A stretch of 64,000 nt of DNA from Rana temporaria (taxonomy: Eukaryota; Chordata; Amphibia; Anura; Ranidae): positions 83,705,169 to 83,769,168 of the forward strand of contig NC_053499.1 in NCBI RefSeq assembly GCF_905171775.1, read 5' to 3'. Positions 45,387 through 57,600 of the stretch are shown one piece after another (position 1 is the first letter of the stretch; every line of letters starts with the position of its first letter). The position numbers and the translations under genes are program-made. Below the pieces are notes generated by a model that saw only the letters and a program-made list of their open reading frames with translations, was not told the origin of the DNA and did no database searches.

Positions 45387-45804
45387 TTAACTACTTGCCG
45401 ACTTCCCACCGTTATATTACGGCGGCAAGTCGGCTCCCCTGCGCGAGAGCCCGTAGCTCTACGTCGGCTCTCACGCAGGCCACTAGGGGCGAGCGCGTAC
45501 CGCCGGAGGCACACACGCTCGCCCCCGACTGCCGTGCGCGTGCCGGGCAGGTGCGATCACCGCCGGGCACCCGCGATTGCTCATTACAGAGCGGGGACCG
45601 GGAGCTGTGTGTGTAAACACACAGCTCCTGGTCCTGTCAGGGGGGGAAATGCTGATCTTCTGTTCATACAATGTATGAACAGAAGATCAGCCATTTCCCC
45701 TAGTGAGGCCACCCCCCTACAGTTAGAACACACCCAGGGAACATACTTAACCCCTTCCCCGCCCCCTAGTGTTAACCCCTTCACTGCCAGTGGCATTTCT
45801 TTAT
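45387..45804. mobile_element. TTAA-type repeat, second family, truncated
   Basis: It starts at TTAA (45387-45390) followed by CTACTTGCCGACTTCCC inside CR1 copy 2. It contains the AACAGAAGATCAGC hairpin and modules shared with 23340-23535. The right boundary is estimated from the change at ATTTC/TTTATCG. Confidence 0.55.
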
Positions 45805-46437
45805 CGTACATCACGGGACACACAGTCTTAATCATTACTATGTGGGTTATATGTTCCACCATCAGGTGCTGGACACTGGTGTAATCAATTAGAACAGGAA
45901 GTTCCCTCCCTATATAACCCCTCCCATACTGGGAGCACCTCAGTTTTTCATCAGTGTCTAGGTGTTGGTCACGAATGAACATGTGATCTGAGGAGCTCCA
46001 CTGGAGGGATCCATGCTGGATTTAAGAAGCCTCCATAAAATCCGGATCCGTCCAAGGTGCTTCATAGCCAAAGTGGACGGTACCCGGGCCTCGGTACGAA
46101 GAACGAGGTTTTGCCTATAATGCTTCTCTCTGAGAGCTGGACCCTGGGTTCCAGAACATTGGTCGATACCAAAGACCAAATGTTTTTCTGCTGCCAGGGT
46201 GCTATATAGGTCCAGGGGAGAGGTGACCTGCTATGGACCCCAGTCCCTGAAGGTCTGAGACGAAGCCCGCGGTGAGGGGTGAAGGCTGGGCCTCTTGCTT
46301 TGCAACACCCTGCAGCATGGAAAGGTAAGCGGAGGAACCTACGGGACTTGGTCCGTTGGTGGGTCTTCCATGTAGGGGACTATGGGTCCCGCCCTATTTT
46401 TTTTTATGCTTCTATGCATGGGCAACTTAACCACTAT
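45805..46437. other. Unclassified sequence with a promoter-like TATA box
   Basis: No gene recognised. TATATAA at 45911-45917 sits in CCCTCCCTATATAACCCC with GGGAGCACC downstream. That arrangement would suit a retroelement terminal repeat or a short promoter, but no matching second repeat is visible. Confidence 0.35.
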
Positions 46438-46874
46438 GGGGCAGATCCACGTACATCGGCGCATATATAGGCCGGCGTAGCGCATCTCATTTCCGCTACG
46501 CCGGCTCAACTTAGAGAGGCAAGTACCGTATCCTCAGAGTATTCGTGCCCAACGTTGCGCCGGCGCAACGTAAATTCCTAGGCGTAAACCGGCGTAATTG
46601 AAAGTAGGAAGGAAGTGGGCATGTTCCATTGAAATGAGCCGTGACCCCATGCAAATGAAGGGCCGAACGAACGGGCGCATGCGCCGTGACGCTGACTATG
46701 TTCCGCGCCTCTCTGTGCATGCTCAGAACTAGGCCCGGCGTAATCAGTGAGATACGCCCAGGACATAAATACACCCAGACATGCGCCCGTCCAGTGCAAA
46801 AGTACATCTGCTTGTTTCCCCCCCTGAAGCAAGGTACTTTTGCTGGTTTCTTTGCAGCTGTTTGTTTTTGAGCC

Positions 46875-47940
46875 ATGTCTGCTCCAGCAGCTGAGAAGAG
46901 GAGGAAGTTAAATTATTTCCCACAGGAGAAGGTGGTCATTATCAGGGCCATGGCCCAGTATGATACCTTTCTCCATGGAGCAGAGAGTGCCAATACCACC
47001 CAGGCCAGGAGGAAGGAGATCCTGGCACAGAGGTCAGGACCCCAAATGACATTTTAAAAAAATCAATAATTTGCGTCGCCTGGTGAAAGGTAACTGGCCA
47101 AGATGAGCGCTCATGTCAGGGGCACTGGAGGGGGACCAGCAACTACCCTGACCTTGACTCCTGAGGAGCAGGTGGTTGCCCAGTGCCTCCACAGGCATCA
47201 AGTGGAGGGAGTGGAGGGCTTTGACTCCGTTGAGGATGCCTTGAGGACAGGTAAGTGTGTTTTATCTCCTATCTGGTGTGTAGCATGTGTGGGGATGGAA
47301 GGGAACATGTGACAAGTGTGTGGATCCTCCAACATGTGAATGTTTTGTGTCATCCACAGATGTGCAGGAGGGAGCGGGGCCATCTGATGCTGGTGGCCAG
47401 TCCACACCATCCCCCGGACATCAGTCTGAGGCAGACCCCCTGGCAAGCCAGGAGTCTTCAGTGGAAGGGAGTGGCCACACCTCTCCTCAGGAGGTGGTTG
47501 AGGAGGAGAAGTTGACCAGTGGGAATGAGGTCAGGCTCCATTTGGAGGAGTCTTCCCCTTTGGCTGGGACCAGTCAGCCCACCATCAGGGGTAGCCCCTC
47601 CCGCTCCTCCCCCAACAGGGCTCCCCCCTCAAGGGTCTCCCCTTCTCCACAGCCCCAAGCCTCTTCTGGGCACAGGAAGGTGTCTAGGAAGACTAGGGGG
47701 GTCTCTGATGTTCTCCTGGAACACCTGAGGAGGGACCACGCCCGCCAGACCCGCCATCTGGGTGTGGTTGCCATGAAGATGGACCGCATGGCACACAGCG
47801 TGGCCACCATGACGGATACTGTGCAGGATGTGGGCTCCAATTCGGCAGCTGTGGTCACCTGCATGGCTGAACTGCAGGCCACCACAACAGGCCTTGGTGA
47901 TGAGGTCCACGCCTTGTTTTTTTGTATACTCAGGTTATGA
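46875..47940 (+). pseudogene. Myb/SANT-like accessory gene of Harbinger element 4
   Basis: Exon 1 starts with MSAPAAEKRRKLNYFPQEK, then AESANTTQARRKEILAQ. A deletion near 47033-47090 destroys the third helix and shifts the frame. HVRGTGGGPATTLTL and VEGVEGFDSVEDALRT continue in another frame to the donor ACAG|GTAAGT near 47250. Exon 2 (47360-47940, after ATCCACAG) is open: acidic and Ser/Pro-rich, then KMDRMAHSVATMTDTV. It loses its C-terminal helix at 47910. Confidence 0.75.
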
Positions 47941-48540
47941 GTTTTTTATGTTTATTTTTTTGATCTACTCAGGTTATGAGTTTTTTATGTTTTATGTGTG
48001 ACTGGTGTTTGAATGTGGGGGTGACATTCCTGCCGGAAAAGGGGTGTCACCCTCGGTCGTCGGGGAGAAGTGATCCCCAGGACCAGGGAGAAGTGATCCC
48101 CAGGTCCGTGTGAATGTGGTATGAATGGACAGCAACATAATTGGAGCCTTGATGGGGTGTTGCTGCTCCCAAGTCCTGCATTGTGGACTTGGGCTAATCC
48201 AATGTGATGAGGATGTGGGGTGTGTGTGCTAGGGACCACAGTGGTGTGCATCAGTGGCGGCTGGTGAAGTTTTAGGATGGGGGGGCGCAAGACCCCGCCC
48301 CTCCACATTTGGTCCCTCCGACTTCTCATAAGCCACACCTCTTATCAAATCCACCCACTCCGTCCCCTGTATTCCACTTGCTTCCACCCATAGTGTCAGG
48401 AGTATACATCTCAGCATCACAGGACAGAGTATATAGCCCCAGCATCACAAATCATGGTATATAGCGCAGCCTTACAGATCGGCGCAAATAAACTAAAAAA
48501 TGACACTGTTAGTAATGAAGGACTCTAAATGGGCAGGAGA

Positions 48541-48960
48541 TTACCAGAGACTGTGGACATACTGCATGAGATTACCAGAGACTGTGGACATACTGCATGA
48601 GATTACCAGAGACTGTGGACATACTGCATGAGATTACCAGAGACTGTGGACATACTGCATGAGATTACCAGAGACTGCGGACATACTACACAAGATTACC
48701 AGAGACTGCGAACATACTGCACGAAATTACCAGAGACTGCGGACATACTGCATTGGGGGGAGGGATATCTCACATATGGATGTAATAAACTGCAATGTCC
48801 CTGTACTGACATCTCTCATACTGATATAATACACTGCATGTCCCTGTACTGACATCTCTCATACTAATACACTGCAATTCATGTCCCTTACTGACATCTC
48901 TCATTATACTGATAAAATACACTAAATTCATGTTCCTGTACTGACATCTCTCATCAGGCA
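48541..48960. repeat. Two adjacent minisatellites (31 bp and ~46 bp)
   Basis: TTACCAGAGACTG recurs every 31 bp from 48541 to about 48757 (seven units). Then CTGTACTGACATCTCTCAT recurs about four times to 48960. Confidence 0.9.
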
Positions 48961-49679
48961 TGGACTGGGACAAATAATAGGCCCAGGCATTTTAGATTGA
49001 GCAGCCCAAACCAGGCACGGACTGACAACTCACGGGGCCCCCGGGGCAATAAGATCATAGGACCCCTGTGTCCCCACCCACACTCAACGCTGTACTCAAA
49101 TAAAATCTATGTCCTTTATTTCCCACAAATAGAGCTTTCTTTTGGAGGTATTTGATCACCTCTGCGTCACTTTTATTTTAGGGCTATAAACAAAGACAGA
49201 CAATTTTGAAAATAAAAATATATATATTTATTTTTACTAGTAATGACAGCGATCAGCGACTGTGATATTGCGGCAGACATTTGAACACTAGCTGACACTT
49301 TGTGGGAACCAGTGACACTAATACAGTGATAAGTGCTAAAAATATGCACTGTAACTGTACTAATGACACTGGCTGGGAAGATGTTAAACATCTAGGGGCG
49401 ATCAAAGGGTTAAATGTGTGCATAGCCTGTGTGTGTGTACTGTGATTGGTGCTTTTACTAAGGGAAGTCATGAATTTTATTCCCCGCTGACAGAACAGAG
49501 CTCTACCTTGTTTACACAGGCAGGGCTCTGTCCCGTGTAAATTCAAGATGATCGGCGGGTGCACCCGGTGATCGACATCTGCTGTGTTTAGTCACAGTAC
49601 GGCCGGGTCGCCAGCAGTGTGTATTCCCTACCTGATCTGGAGCAGCGAAGCCACCTTGCCGCCGTATGTCTATGTCTAG

Positions 49680-51960
49680 GAGGGAAAGAGAGATGGGAAA
49701 GTAGGAGAGAGATGGAGGAAGGGGAGAGAGGGAGGGGAAAGAGGGGGGTAAACGAGAGAGGGGGATGGAGAAGGAGAGGGTGGGTGAGAGGAGGGGATTT
49801 AGGTAGGGGGAGGGAGAGGAGGGGTGGAGGGAGAGAGAAGGGGGGAGAGGTGTAGGAAGAGGGGGGTAGTGAGAGAGGGGGTGTAGGCAGTGGGGGGGGG
49901 GTAGTGACAGAGGGAGAGAGGGGGTGTAGAAATAGGGGGGTAGTGAGAGAGGGGGAGAGGTGGTTGGGGGGGGGTGTAGGAAGAGGGGGGAGATGGGTGT
50001 AAGAAGAGGGGGTAGTGAGAGAGGGGGTGTAGGCATTGGGGGGTAGTGAGAGAGGGGGGTGTAGGAAGTGGGGGTTAGATAGAGAGGGGGAGAGGGAGAG
50101 AGAAGGAGAGGGGTGTAAGAAGAGGGGGTAGTGACAGAGGGAGAGAGGGGGTGTAGGCATTGGGGGTAGTGAGAGAGGGGGTGTAGAAATAGGGGGGTAG
50201 TGAGAGAGGGGGGAGAGGTGGTTGGGGGGTGTAGGAAGAGGGGGTAGTGAGAGAGGGGGAAGAGGGAGAGAGAAGGAGAGGGGTAGTGAGAGAGGGGGTG
50301 TAGAAATAGGGGGGTAGTGAGAGAGGTGGCTGGGGGGTGTAGGAAGAGGGGGTAGTGAGAGAGGAGGGAGAGAGAGAAGGAGAGGGGTGTAAGAAGAGGG
50401 GGGTAGTGAGAGAGGGGTGTAGGCATTGGGGGTAGATAGAGATGGAGAGAGAAGGAGAGGGGAAGAGGGGGGTAGTGAGAGAGGGGGTGTAGGCATTGGG
50501 GGGTAGTGAGAGAGGGGGGTGTAGGAAGTGGGGGGTAGATAGAGAGGGGGGAGAGAGAGAAGGAGAGGGGTGTAAGAAGAGGGGGTAGTGACAGAGGGAG
50601 AGAGGGGGTATAGGCATTGGGGGTAGTGAGAGAGGGGGTGTAGAAATAGGGGGGTAGGGGGAGAGGTGGTTGGGGGGTGTAGGAAGAGGGGGTAGTGAGA
50701 GAGGGGGAAGAGGGAGAGAGAGAAGGAGAGGGGTGTAAGAAGAGGGGTGTAGGCATTGGGGGTAGATAGAGATGGAGAGAGAAGGAGAGGTGAAGAGGGG
50801 GGTAGTGAGAGATGGGGTGTATGCATTGGGGGTAGATAGAGATGGAGAGAGAAGGAGAGGGGAAGAGCGGGGTAGTGAGAGAGGGGGTGTAGGCATTGGA
50901 GGGTAGTGAGAGAGGGGGGTGTAGGAAGTGGGGGGTAGATAGAGAGGGGGAGAGAGAGAGAAGGAGAGGGGTGTAAGAAGAGGGGGTAGTGACAGAGGGA
51001 GAGATGGGTGTAGGCATTGGGGGTAGTGAGAGAGGGGGTGTAGAAATAGGGGGGTAGTGAGAGAGGGGGAGAGGTGGTTGGGGGGGTGTAGAAAGAGGGG
51101 GTAGAGGGAGAGAGAGAGAAGGAGGGGGTGTAAGAAGAGGGGTGTAGGCATTGGGGGTAGATAGAGATGGAGAGAGAAGGAGAGGGGAAGAGGGGGGTAG
51201 TGAGAGAGGGGGTGTAGGCATTGGGGGTAGATAGAGATGGAGAGAGAAGGAGAGGGGAAGAGGGGGGTAGCGAGAGAGGGGGTGTAGGAAGTGGGGGGTA
51301 GATAGAGAGCGGGGAGAGGGAGAGAGAAGGAGAGGGGTGTAAGAAGAGGGGGTAGTGACAGAGGGAGAGAGGGGGTGTAGGCATTGGGGGTAGTGAGAGA
51401 GGGGGTGTAGAAATAGGGGGGTAGTGAGAGAGGGGGAGAGGTGGTTGGGGGGTGTAGGAAGAGGGAGTAGTGAGAGAGGGGGAAGAGGGAGAGAGAAGGA
51501 GAGGGGTGTAAGAAGAGGGGGGTAGTGAGAGAGGGGTGTAGGCATTGGGGGTAGATAGAGATGGAGAGAGAAGAGGGGGGTAGTGAGAGAGGGGGTGTAG
51601 GCATTGGGGGGGTAGTGAGAGGGGGGTGTGGAAAGTGGGGGGGTAGTGAGAGAGGGGGTGTAGAAAGTGGGGGGGTAGTAAGAGAGGGGGTGTAGAAAGT
51701 GGGGGGGTAGTGAGAGAGGGGGTGTAGAAAGTGGGGGGGTAGTGAGAGAGGGGGTGTAGAAAGTGGGGGGTAGTGAGAGAGGGGGTGTAGAAAGTGGGGG
51801 GGGTAGTGAGAGGAGGGGTGGAGGATGTAGGAAGATGGGGTAGTGAGAGAGTGGGGAGAGGTGGTGAGGGTGTAGAAAGAGGGGGGTGAGGGGTGTAGCA
51901 AGAAGGGGGGTCATGAGAGAGGGGGGAAGGAGGTGTAGGAATTGAGAGAGGGGGAGGGAG
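49680..51960. repeat. 2.3-kb polypurine minisatellite
   Basis: The plus strand is almost entirely G and A with scattered T. It is built from recurring blocks GGGGTAGTGAGAGAGGGGG, TGTAGAAA, TGTAGGCATTGG, TAGATAGAGATGGAGAG and AGAAGGAGAGG. A clean 32-bp period occurs at 51643-51800. Minus-strand frames stay open for 600-880 codons of Leu/Pro/Ser/Thr/His, a consequence of composition. Confidence 0.95.
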
Positions 51961-52846
51961 ATGGAGATGGAGAGGGTGGGTTGATCAGTATATCTGCTAT
52001 GTCCCACACCATTATACTGTACAGTACATCTCCAACCCACATGTCTCCTGTCAGAGTGATCTCTCCCTTGTCTGTGTAGAAGACAGGCTGTTACACTCCG
52101 GTTCTCAGCTGCTCGTCTGTCCCTCTCCTTCACCATCACATTCAGTAACACTTACCCTGTCCAGGAAGTGTCCTCCTCTTCTCCGGGCTCTCTCGGTCCC
52201 TCTCCTCTCAGGACCAGGAGCCGACCACTATTTTCACCCAAAATAGAATTACAGTAAGAAGTTTAATAAGGGGGGGGGGGGGCCGGCTGCTAGCTTCACT
52301 GAACATTAGGCAGCTAGCTTTGCTGTGAAAACTGCTCTGCTGCTGAGGGGAAGTTTAATGCTGCAGACTTACCTTTCCTTCATGCCCGGCTCACGGAGGT
52401 GCGTCCCTCTGGGCTGCAGAGTGCCGACGTCACTTCCTGACGTCGGCACAGGCACAGAAATATACTGGGTGCCGTGCACGCGCCCGGCCTCAAGTCCAAG
52501 TCAATCGCGCCGGAAGCTGTGGCGCGATGCGCTCCGCCACAAAGGCATTTTTTTTCTGCCAATGTAGCGCCACATCTGCAATCTTGTGATTGCACAGACG
52601 TGGCGCTACTCAATCTGCACTTGCCCGGTGCCCGGCGCTCGGACACAGTGCACATAAGGAAGTTTTTTCGTTTTTTTTTTTTTTTTAAAGGGACATGTTT
52701 AAATCAATTTTTTTTTTTTTTTTTTATTATTATTATTTTTTTTTACTGACTTGGGGGAGGGGGGCGGCGCCCAGGCGCCCCCTATGGACGGGCCGCCACT
52801 GGTGTGCATGCATGCATTCTCCGTGTGCCATGATGAATGTGTGTGT

Positions 52847-53194
52847 TTAACGTGCAAAGATGCCTACTGTGAGGCATCTCCTGACTGGTCTTCCCTCAGC
52901 AGACGGGGTAGCCTCGGTTAGGGGGGGAATGTCTGGTTCGGGAGTCAGGTCATTACGTATGTCAATCTCCAGGCCCTTTCTCGCGGCGAAGTTGTGCAGC
53001 ATGCAACATGCACCGATGATCTGGCACACAAAGTTTGGGGAATACAACAGGGCCCCCCCGGACGTGTCCAGGCATCGGAAACGGGACTTCAGGAGGCCAA
53101 TGTGTGTGTGCATCATTGTATCTTCTCTCTCCTGGGGTTTCAGGATTCCGGAATGGAGTCATGAGATGGCGCCCAAGTGCATATGCCGCGTCAC
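52847..53194 (-). pseudogene. Harbinger transposase exon 2 remnant, element 4
   Basis: It aligns with 43400-43025 of element 3. The tail GACCMLHNFAARKGLEI is in frame, and the homopolymer that is ten bases long in element 3 is seven here and keeps frame. About 30 bases including the VVEHTFG catalytic Glu are deleted near 53098, so the fragment cannot be catalytic. Exon 1 is absent. Confidence 0.8.
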
Positions 53195-53369
53195 CTGGAA
53201 GGGAAAAGACAGGAGGATGTTATGCCGCGTATAGTGTTGCTCACGAATATTCGCATTGCGAATATTCGACTCGAATATAGCATATTCGAGAAATCGCGCT
53301 ATATTTCGAAATTCGCGGTGAATATTCGCAATTCCGAATATTCGATTTTTTACAATTTTTTTTTTGAAT

Positions 53370-53720
53370 CAGATCACATCCTAGATATCTCCATCGACGT
53401 CTAAAAGCATTGCTGGTATAATTAGAGACCCTGGGCCGAGTAGCTGAAGCGTTCATTGAATTTTCCAGAAAGATCGCAATGCGATTATTCGGCAAACGCA
53501 ATATCGCGCGATTATTTTCCTCGCCCCGATCTTCCGCATCAGAGCGATTTTTACAGTTTCATTTTTAAAACAGATCACATCCTAGTGATCTCCATAGACG
53601 TCTGAAAGCATTGCTGGTATGATTAGAGCCATTGGGCCGAGTAGCTGAAGCGATCATTTTATATTGCCGAATAATCGCAATGCGAATATTCGGCAATAGG
53701 AATATTGCGCGATTATTTGC
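53370..53720. repeat. Subterminal direct duplication of the hAT element
   Basis: CAGATCACATCCTAG, ATCTCCAT.GACGTCT and GCCGAGTAGCTGAAGCG occur twice in the same order, about 197 bp apart, each followed by CGCAATGCGA and CGCGATTATTT. Confidence 0.85.
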
Positions 53721-53781
53721 TCCGCCCTTTTGCATCAGAGCCAATCAGAGTTCTCCTTCCACACTCGTCACAGGTTAGCAA

Positions 53782-53840
53782 CCAATAGGAACCTGCCTGC
53801 ATGGACATTATATAAGCTCACTCCCAGCACCATTTCATTG
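53782..53840 (+). promoter_or_regulatory. CCAAT/TATA promoter of the hAT transposase gene
   Basis: CCAAT at 53782-53786 and TATATAAG at 53809-53816 are 22 bp apart. Transcription would start near 53840 (TCATTGCAG). A ~780-bp 5' leader follows, containing a diverged duplication (AAAGCTAAGTTTTGT blocks) and poly-A/poly-T runs. The spacing is good for RNA polymerase II. There is no expression evidence. Confidence 0.65.
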
Positions 53841-54617
53841 CAGATTCAGAAGCTTGCTATAGAGTGTGGAGGCTGTTTCTGTGTTCCTGGTTTCCTGGTT
53901 TCCTGTGTCTTTGTTCTTGATTGATTTAGATCATCACCAGCATTGCTATTTAGTGATTCCAGTGGATCTTTTCCAGTATATCAACTGCTTTTTTCAAAGC
54001 AATAGACCCAAGAGCTTTTTTCAAAGCTACGTTTTGTGCTGTTTTGTGCTGTTTTTTTCATTTGTGTTACTGTTTGATCCTGCAATCCTCCCTGTTCAGT
54101 TATATTTGCAAGAGATTTCAGAACACATATTGATCTGAGCTTTATAAAAGAGCTTTTCTAAAAGCTAAGTTTTGTTCATCTTGTGTTACTGTCAGATCTT
54201 GCAGGTTCACTGTTCAGTGATATTTGATAGGCATCTCAGTTCAAATTTTGTTTAGTTTTCCCTAAAGAGCTTTTATAAAAGCTAAGTTTTGTGTTCAGTT
54301 TAGTTAAATTTTGTGTAGTAAGTGTACACACTGTTAGTGTACATTTATTTCATCTAGCTTAGCTTAGTGTGTGTTTAGTGTCTGTGTTTTGTGTTTAAAA
54401 AAAAAAAAAAAAAAAAAGTTAGTGTTTGTTTAGTGCTTTTTTTTTTTTTCTTTAATTTTGTAGTCCTTGTCTGGTGTACTACTTTTCTTATAGTTTAGTA
54501 GCTGTCTGTGTACGTCTTTGTCTGCGTGCCTGTCTTGTAAAAAAAACACAAAAACACATTTTGTTCACATTTTCCCCCCCAATAAAGTTTAACCCCCCCA
54601 CACACATATCAGCAATT

Positions 54618-57600
54618 ATGAGCGGCATCCGTGGCCGTGGCAGTAGGGGTAGGGGAGTTACTCCCAGTGCTGGATCGCTGCCAGCACGGGGTACCTCTCG
54701 TGCCCCTACTAGTGGTAGAGGATCGGGTGCAAGGGGAGTACGCCTGATCCGGGAGTTCTTCCCATCGGGCAGCCGCCCGATATTGCCATCTCAGGCTCAA
54801 GTAGTGGTGGACTACATGGGGCACAGCAGTGCCACTGAGTCGTCGGTCCCGACTCACAGTAGTACCACCATTACACCGTTGCCTGTACTACCCCCCCCCA
54901 GCCCCCAAGAGTCCAGCATCTTACTGTTCGACAGCGACAGTGATAGGGATCTCTTGGGGGAGGCCATGCATCAGGCAGACCTCCAGCTCTGTCCTGATGG
55001 TCAGGACCTTTTTGAAGGGATGGATGAGGAGGATGGGATACCTGCTGGCAGTATCCCAGAGACATCCCTTCAAACTGGTGCTGCTGTTTTGGTGCAGGAA
55101 ACAGCAGCACCTAGTCAGACCCAGGCGTGGGTGAGGGGACAGCGGAGCCAGGCTAGAGGCTCCATGTCACGTGGTTCCCTCAGACCAACACATCTCAGCC
55201 CTTGGTCTGACATCTCTGGGGGCGAAGAGGGTGACCCATCATGGTTGCCATCTGACGCGTCGGCTCACTACGTCAGTGACGACGGGGAAGGTAGGCACCC
55301 TGGTGAAACGGTGCGCCAGGTCACCACCAGGGAGACCATCGTCAGGGTCTCCACTGGTGATGGCAGCAGGAGGTGTCAGGAGGAGGAGCAGCAGCAGCAG
55401 CAGCAGCAGCAGGCAGCTCCACCTGTGCGCACCGAATCCCAGCAGGTGCAAGTAAGCGTCACCCCATCTGACAGGAGGGCGGTGCTGAAGTCACCTGTCT
55501 GGAATTTCTTTACCCTGGTGGCAGACAACCCTACCGTGGCCATCTGCCGGATTTGTAAAGTGAGGGTGAAGAGAGGGAAGTGTTTGGCTCGGGTGGGTAC
55601 CACAGCCCTGAACCAGCACCTCAGGATAAACCACTGGGCGTTGTATGAGGAGATGAAGCGTGGTGGTGGTAGCAGCGCCACCACCACAAGTGAGCAGGGT
55701 ACAGCAGCCCCTGCCACATCTTCATCTGTTTCCAGCAGGTCATGCCCCCCCGCTCCCTCTAGTAGAGGTACTGGTACCGGCAGCCAGACCTCTACTTCCA
55801 CAGCACCCTCCACGTCTGTGTCCCGCACTGCCGTCCGGCGCCAGGCGTCGATTTCAGACGCCTTTGACCGCACCACTCCCTTCCCCCCTGGAGACCGACG
55901 TGTGCGTTCCCTCAATGGGCTCCTGGCAAGGGTTATTGCCCAACATCTGCTGCCCTTCAACATAGTTGACAGCAACCCCTTCAGGCAGATGTTGGAGCAG
56001 GCCCAACCCCAATGGCGTGTCCCCAGCCGCCATTTCTTTGCCAGGACTGGTGTCCCTGCCCTACACCAGCACATTGTGCAGAATGTAACCCTGTCGCTGG
56101 ATCACGCTGTCAGCGACAGGGTTCATCTGACAATGGATGGCTGGACCAGCAGGCATGGGCAGGGACGCTACATCAGCTTCACGGCCCATTGGGTTTCCCT
56201 CCGAGGCGTCGGTGAGGGATCGTCGGCAACCGATCTTGTGGTGCCGCCCCGGGGTGTCCAGGGGAGAACTGCTGGTCTCCCTCAAGCCACTGTCTCCGCA
56301 GCTGCTGAGCCTCCCAGCAAGCGCCCCCGTAGCTACTCAAGTGTGGGGCACGTGCGCTGTCAGGCCGTGCTCCAGCTTGTTAGTTTAGGGGACCGGAGAC
56401 ACACTGCAGAAGAAGTGCTGAAAGCACTTCAAGCTCAGGTCCAGAAGTGGCTGACACCCCGAAGGCTCCAGCCAGGTATGGTTGTCTGCGATAACGGCAG
56501 CAACCTACTCGCCGCCCTCCATGCTGGCAGTCTGACGCACGTGCCCTGTCTGGCACATGTCCTCAACCTGGTGGTGCAGAAGTTCCTGCGCACTTATCCA
56601 GGGTTGAGTGACATTGTGGCAAAGGCGCGTAGGATTGCCAGCCACTTCAGGCGCTCCCCAACCGCTACCGCGTCCCTGTCCAAATTGCAGCGGAAGTACA
56701 ATCTGCCCCTTCACAGGCTGATTGTGGACAGTGTGACGCGGTGGAACTCCACCCTCCACATGCTGAAGAGGTTGTGGGAGCAGCAAAGGGCGGTGAGGGA
56801 GTACCTGATGGAACTAGGCACTGAGAGGGCTTCACCACAACTCCCTTTCATCGCCTGTGCGCAGTGGGGGCAGATAAACCAGGTCTGCCAAGTGTTGTCC
56901 TCCTTCGAGCAGGCGACCAAGATGGTCAGCAGTGAGCAAATTGGCCTCAATAGCGTGCTGCCAATACTGTTCATGCTGGAGAGGACACTAGATCGCCTGC
57001 TCGAGGCTGGGGAGAGTGCCTTGGTGGAGCAGGAGGAGTCAGCAATGCTCCACCGAGACCAGGGCCAGGACCAGGAGGAGGAGGAGGAGGATGATGATGA
57101 AGAGGAGGAGGAGGTGGTTGCTGGTGTCGTCCCGGAGTCAGGGCCTGGTCAGGAGGGAGAGCCGGTGTTGGGGGCACCGATAGTCCGGGGGTTGGGCATG
57201 TCTGAGTTTGACCAGCAGCGCCTCAGGGAAGAAGAGTCGCACCTCATTCACCTGGCCAGCATTGAGGAGTCACAGCGGGCTGTGCTCTTCCCCATGGCTG
57301 CCCACATGCTCAGATGCCTCAGGAGGGACCCCCGGGTTAAGACCATCAAGACGAGGGATGATTTCTGGATGGCCACCCTTTTGGATCCCAGGTGCAAGGG
57401 GAAACTGGAGCAGTTCATCCCAGCCAGCCGGAGGCAGCACCGGATGGAGGAACTGCAGGCAGCCATTGTCAGACGGTTGGAGCAGGCAACTCCCCGGCCT
57501 CCAGTTGTCCCCCCTCATCTCACCCAGCAGGTGGCTGCACCCAGCTGCAGCCGAGCAGGGGACCTAATGGAAGAGATGAGGATGTTCTTCCAAACCGAGC

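Larger units (their letters stand above)
48252..52801. mobile_element. Non-autonomous hAT element with 8-bp target duplication
   Basis: It begins CAGTGGCGGCTGG and ends with the complement of CAGTGGCGGCCCG. The flanking repeat is GTGTGCAT (48244-48251 and 52802-52809), inside Harbinger element 4. At 4550 bp it has no transposase. It contains two tandem arrays (48541-48960), a TTAA-repeat fragment (49110-49430), the polypurine array (49680-51960) and a G18 run at 52268-52285. Confidence 0.9.
46438..53231. mobile_element. Harbinger-2 family, element 4: truncated and split by a hAT
   Basis: The left end GGGGCAGATCCACG at 46438 resembles the GGCCCAGATTCAC family. It carries a Myb-type gene remnant (46875-47940), then a 4.55-kb hAT insertion (48252-52801), then transposase exon 2 (53194-52847). 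It is cut off at about 53231 by the next hAT element, and no right terminal repeat was found. Confidence 0.8.

Noticed and set aside
49512..52151. Very long minus-strand frames (879, 608 and 598 codons)
   Set aside because: They are overlapping frames of a polypurine tandem array with only Leu, Pro, Ser, Thr, His and Tyr. Several frames are open at once and no domain is present.
52325..52749. 80-91-codon frames near the right end of the 4.55-kb hAT
   Set aside because: No motif, overlapping frames on both strands in non-coding subterminal DNA.
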